Made by a program: the position numbers and the translations under genes | The notes under the pieces: model-generated | The model's input: the letters and a program-made list of their open reading frames with translations, nothing else | What the model was told of the DNA's origin: nothing | Database searches by the model: none | In this document: positions 59,616 to 64,000 of the stretch, piece by piece | How the letters are laid out: every line of letters starts with the position of its first letter | How positions within the stretch are numbered: position 1 is the stretch's first letter | DNA from: Psoroptes ovis | Taxonomy: Eukaryota; Arthropoda; Arachnida; Sarcoptiformes; Psoroptidae | Assembly (NCBI GenBank): GCA_002943765.1 | Contig: PQWQ01000002.1 | Span: 4,092,001 to 4,156,000, forward strand | Direction: 5' to 3' | Length of the DNA: 64,000 bases

Positions 59616-59937
59616 TGCAGATGAGTAATACAATAAATATTAATTGATCTTTGGATACGACCACCCTTTAGTATTGATTGATCTTTGACATATGTTGAAT
59701 CGTCCAGTATAATTGAATCATCATAAGACAAAATCACACCAAATACAAAATATTTTCTTAATTAAATCAATAAATCTGCAGATGAGTAATACAATAAATA
59801 TTAATTGATCTTTGGATACGACCACCCTTTAGTATTGATTGATCTTTGACCATATGTTGAATCGTCCAGTATAATTGAATCATCATAAGACAAAATCACA
59901 CCAAATACAAAATATTTTCTTAATTAAATCAATAAAA
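59616..59937. repeat. 161-bp tandem duplication with iterated 11-mers
   Basis: Two head-to-tail copies, starting at 59616 and 59777, nearly identical (one C is inserted in copy 2). Each copy has two ATTGATCTTTG 11-mers 34 bases apart, so four in total (59643, 59677, 59804, 59838). A related flank, ATGCATTCTAAATCAATA, occurs on both sides (59561 and 59936). The repeat sits between the divergent Env-like and transposase-like genes and may be a shared promoter or binding-site array (inference). Confidence 0.85.
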
Positions 59938-60156
59938 TGCATTCTAAATCAATATCAATAACTCGCTATATCATTTTCGTTTCGTAGCTTGGTAATATTA
60001 AATGATTTTTCTGCCAAGAATATAAATAGGCAACATATTTTGTTTTAGACCACAAACCGAATTTTCAATTCATAGTTTCTTTATCTATTTTTCAAAATTA
60101 TAATTATTTTTATCTTAAATTTCTTCGAATTTTCTTCAATTGGTTTTCTGTGAAAA

Positions 60157-63027
60157 ATGTATTCTGAAAGTAAGCTTATTTTAAAATATGTAATCTTGAT
60201 ATCAAATTTTCAATTTTTCAGAGAACAGAGCTATAAGAGCAGCCAAACATGCTATGGATAATGTAATTGGGGACATAGAGTATGGGCTTGAGGACAAATC
60301 GATAATGGGTACATTTTCTATTATGGTAAAAAGGTTTGAAAATATTTATCAAACCTATGGTCCCTTCGGTATTGATCTTGAAAAACTTGATCGGATACTG
60401 CAAAAAATAACCGAAATATGCGATAAAAATCCTAATATTGAAAAAGATTTATTGGACAAAGCACGAAATTTGCGTGCAAATTTGAAGCCGAGAAATAAAC
60501 AAAGGAGTTTCAATCATGATCATCCAGTTATGATAATGCATGATCAATTAAAAGTCAAAGGCCATTCTGTCATTTGCTGCGGAAACACATACAGAAATCA
60601 AACATCAATGATGAGACATATCACAAAAAAACATCCTGATGTTATTGTTGATCCACCAACTGAAGAATCAATGCCAGAGGAAGAAATTCCTATGGAAGAG
60701 TCGATGCCGCAGCAAGAAATTCCTACGGAAGAAACATTGCCAGAGCAAGAAATTCCTACGGAAGAAACAATGCCAGAGCAAGAAATTCCTATAGAAGAAT
60801 CCCTTCCACATTCACCAATAAGATTGCCTCCAAGTTCGCCTTCTTCGTCTAATTTTCCACCAACGGGCGCTTCGTCATCTAATACACAGATTCCACAATT
60901 TAGCGAAGAAGATTGGGAAAATGAAAGTTTAGTATCGGTCGATTCGATCATTGAAGAGGATCCTCAATATGAACAGTATCCTTATGATGAAGTGGATCCT
61001 CAAGATGAAATTGATCTGCTAAATGCGATGATCCAAACGGACTCGTGTCCGTTCTTGTCTAATGTTAGAGAAGAATTATCAGATAATGATTATGAAACTT
61101 TCAAGACACTAGCACGATCCGTTGTGAAAGGCAGAGCTTATCGTAGTGTGACATTGGTCGCATGCATTGATCTCCTGGAGCCTTTCGTCATGCAATTACA
61201 AAACCAATCATTGCGGAGATTTATGACCAGATTGATCAAGTCCGATTATCTTCAAGGGCAGTTTATCAAAACAATCCCAAATTTCATTGTCCCGGTTGAA
61301 TACAAATTCGAAAGAACTCACAAGAAATTTTATTACATCCCAATAAAATCGATCCTTGTGAACTACGTTTTGAACGATGAACTTGTCCAAATTATTGATA
61401 ACGAAAATAATACAAATTGCTCGAAGAATGTTTGTGAGAATAGTTTTACCAAAAAACTTAGACTCATAATCTATGCAGACGAATTCGTCATGACGATTCC
61501 GATGCAAGAATCGAGCAACTACAACAAAGTTTACGTATTATATTTGGACATTGACAATCATCGTGTAATGAAGACTAAACGAAAGTACATCAATCTTTTC
61601 ATGATATGGCGTTCAGTCGACATGAAAGAATCCGGAATGTCGTGGAAAGATTTGATGAAACCGGTGACTGAAGATATTAAGGACTTGATGCGAAATGGTA
61701 TTGAGTTCCGCAAAAGGATAATTCCAGTTTGTCTATCGCATATTTTGGGCACGTAATTTTGCTTGTTGAATATAACTTTATTTATAATTTTTGATTTAAT
61801 TCGATGTTCCAGGCGACAACTTAGCGATAGCGGAGCTTCTAGGATTCAAACGGTCTTTTGGACCCGCATTTACTTGCAGGTATTGCGGGAAAAATAGATC
61901 AAACATCAATGAATTGGAAAACGTAAATTTGGCCATAAAAAAGAACCTGACGGAATATGAATCGGTAGTGATACAGGTGAAATTTGACGAAAGATACAAA
62001 GGTATTTGGGGAATGAAAGATCATTCTGCTTTTCATTCACTAAGAATCAATGCCTTTCAAATTTCACCGCCTGACTGGTTTCACGATGTGGCAGAAGGTA
62101 TGTTTCAGTTAAAAGGCATGAATTAAATAACCGATAATGATTTGTCAATTTTTAATAGGTGCTATTACCAAAATAATGGAGCACACGATTTTAGGTGTCA
62201 GACAGTCTATCGGTGAAAAGGAAATGAGAAGAAGGCTGGACTCTATCAAAATGGTCAACGGACCGATTCGGATCGACCCGAAAAGAATTCAAGTCCGAGG
62301 GAAGGGAATGCAAAAGCTGGAATTGGCAACTCGGTTCATCGAAATGTTTCCGACGACGATCATGCGAAATCGCGACGATTTTGAAATATATATACTTTTG
62401 AGAAAATTTATATATTTATCAGCTTCGTTTTCGTTGAAGGAAACAGATTTGGAAGAACTGAGGTATACGATCAGTTTTTTGACCCAGAAGTGTGTAGAGA
62501 ATGGGCTGATGATACCTAAAATTCACTTCATGTCACATTATGCTGATATGATCCAATTTTATGGCCCCCTGCGAAGATATAGCACGGAGAAATATGAACG
62601 GAAACATTCATATTTGAAACAGCTTCTGATCACATCCCGGAATCACAAGAATCTCCCCTACTCGGTGTCCAAAAAACACCAAATATCGCAGCTCTTTCTA
62701 GACGATGAAGAGGGTCTAGCGACAGTAGGAGGAAATATTCATCTACCAGCAAACCATTACCCGTTTCGTCTAGATTTTAGTATTGTTCGTGCAGTTTTGA
62801 ATGATGAGGGCAAATTTCTGGAGCCTATGGAATTTTCAAAACAAGATGGACATATTAAAGTCTCGGGGTTGCTATGGTCGGTGGAACAGCGTGATCGGGA
62901 TTTGAATGCTCACCGTGTTAAATTGGATAAGCAGGCGTTTACGATTGATTTGAATGAATTATCTCACAATAATTCATTCATATTCAAGTATGACAATTCA
63001 GTGATGGTGAATCACACCATCAAATAG
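60157..63027 (+). CDS. Transposase-like protein with C2H2-type finger
   Basis: Exons 60157-60169, 60222-61748, 61813-62097 and 62159-63027 give 897 residues, open throughout. Exon 1 encodes only MYSE plus one base. Near residue 110-130 is a C2H2-like finger (ICCGNTYRNQTSMMRHITKKH). About five imperfect repeats of an EE(S/T)xPEQEIP unit follow (residues about 137-180), then the conserved core: ILGDNLAIAELLGFKRSFGP, CRYCGKNRS, PDWFHDVAEG and PKIHFMSHYADMIQFYGP with YERKHSYLKQL. That order (GDNLGL..GF, CRFC, DxxHDxxEG, PKxHF..HY, YExKH) is known from widespread transposon-related proteins of cnidarians and arthropods. I cannot name the superfamily. In-frame joining of exons 2 and 3 needs a GC-AG intron (GCACGT at 61749), or else the copy carries a frameshift there. 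Confidence 0.7.
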
Positions 63028-64000
63028 AATTTCCTTTTGTGGAATTTTTCGGTTGGTTTTCGGTCCCGATTGGTTTTTTAAATTCATTTAATTATTTTAA
63101 TTGTTTAAATTATTAAGATGTATATTCATTGTTGTTTTAATCTTTATAATTTATAATCACTGTTTTTATTATAATCTATAATAATCATCGTTTTAATAAT
63201 AAACTTCATATTTATAATGAATCGATTGATTATCCGAATTTATGTATGAAATTCCGAATGAATTTGATTTAATGTTAAATGGAGAAACCATAAATTTTTT
63301 GAGAGAGCTCATCATCAAATTTCGATTGATCATCGGTTACATTGTGAACGATTTCCCGAATCACACAACTATTTTCAAAAGTCTTCCTCTATTGAAATTA
63401 AAAATAGATTAATTAAATTAAATTAATCAAAGATTGATTAATTTTGCAGATATTTAAAAAAAATAATTTGAATTTTTGAAAATTCAAATTTTTGAAAATT
63501 CTCAAGACTATTCGTAAAGGACGTATGCCCAAAAAACCGCTCAAAATTCGATCAACGTGTTTTTGATGATAAATTGTGTTTTTCGTTGAAATTTAATTGA
63601 ATTTTATGATTAAATTTAATTAATTTTATATCAAATTATTCACAATTAACTCATTTAATTAGTTGAAAAGAGCTGCGTTAATCATAATGCAATCTTTGAC
63701 GCTATGTGAACATATTTGCCCAATCATCATAATTGGTTAAGTTGATTGTCAATTTTATTAAAATTTCACTTAATGTTTTTGCCTCTTTTCAGAATTATTT
63801 TCAAACATTTTCAATGAATGATTTTTATCGAATCAATTGCTGAATCTGGTCATATGGCCGTCTTTAAATGATGACGAACATTGATGACTTATGAAATCCT
63901 GGTGAATAAATGACTCAATCATTAGATTCTTGAGCCTAACTACGATATTGATGATATTGAAGCGTTTGGTTGAAACAATGTAGCTGATACGTTCTTGCAA
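63028..64000. other. Non-coding 3' end of window
   Basis: About 1 kb of AT-rich sequence without an ORF. It has a short direct repeat of AATTTTTGAAAATTC near 63470-63501. No terminal inverted repeat matching the left side of the accessory block was found. Confidence 0.5.

Larger units (their letters stand above)
57313..63027. mobile_element. Putative mobile or virus-derived block
   Basis: Four coding segments unlike the surrounding housekeeping genes: the coiled-coil ORF and the two Env-like frames on the minus strand, and a four-exon transposase-like gene on the plus strand, with a 161-bp tandem duplication between the divergent halves. Codon use is visibly richer in G and C than in neighbours. 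I found no reverse transcriptase, integrase or obvious terminal repeats, so whether it is one element or several insertions is open. Outer limits are not defined. Confidence 0.5.

Noticed and set aside
1..64000. tRNA, rRNA, CRISPR arrays or bacterial-type operons
   Set aside because: No tRNA-like B-box and arm structure, rRNA-like sequence or spaced direct-repeat array was seen by eye, and the window is eukaryotic.

Overview
This window is animal nuclear DNA, and the most likely source is a small arthropod; an astigmatid (acariform) mite is my best guess. The evidence is very AT-rich sequence, asparagine/glutamine/serine-rich proteins, arthropod-style developmental genes (a ladybird/Lbx homeobox and a Pax6-type homeobox), and compact genes whose introns are mostly about 50-65 bases with GT-AG ends. 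The mite assignment is inference; no sequence search was possible.

Layout. (1) About 1-22.7 kb is dominated by one developmental gene, a ladybird/Lbx homeobox gene: a large low-complexity first exon, a 13.1-kb intron with no other gene, then two homeobox exons. (2) About 22.7-40 kb is densely packed, with genes alternating in strand as divergent and convergent pairs: HIGD2A (respiratory supercomplex factor), ribose-5-phosphate isomerase, LSM1 (mRNA decapping), PERK (ER stress kinase), a C20orf27 homologue, a REEP ER-shaping protein, JMJD4 (lysyl hydroxylase), E(z) (PRC2 H3K27 methyltransferase), a coiled-coil protein, MPHOSPH6 (exosome cofactor) and a BRPF-type chromatin scaffold. (3) About 40-49 kb is a run of minus-strand genes: an unrecognised 816-residue disordered protein, a ten-exon MTMR6/7/8-type myotubularin with a C-terminal FYVE-like finger, ECI2 (enoyl-CoA isomerase with an ACBP domain), and a single-exon Pax6-type homeodomain gene without a paired domain. 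(4) About 51-56.5 kb holds a uridine-cytidine kinase with two alternative terminal coding exons, convergent with TELO2. (5) About 56.8-63 kb is accessory: a small coiled-coil ORF, a frame-broken Env-like membrane glycoprotein on the minus strand, a tandemly duplicated 161-bp block, and a divergently transcribed, intact four-exon transposase-like gene. Codon use here is less AT-biased than in the neighbours. This is the best candidate for an undescribed mobile or virus-derived system.

Themes. Three convergent pairs have stop codons only 2, 8 and 9 bases apart, so their 3' UTRs must overlap as antisense transcripts. Three divergent pairs have start codons about 300-340 bases apart and probably share promoters. 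Exon structures were worked out by hand from splice consensus, reading phase and family homology. Exon sums are in frame for every multi-exon gene reported, except the Env-like reading frame, which is broken.
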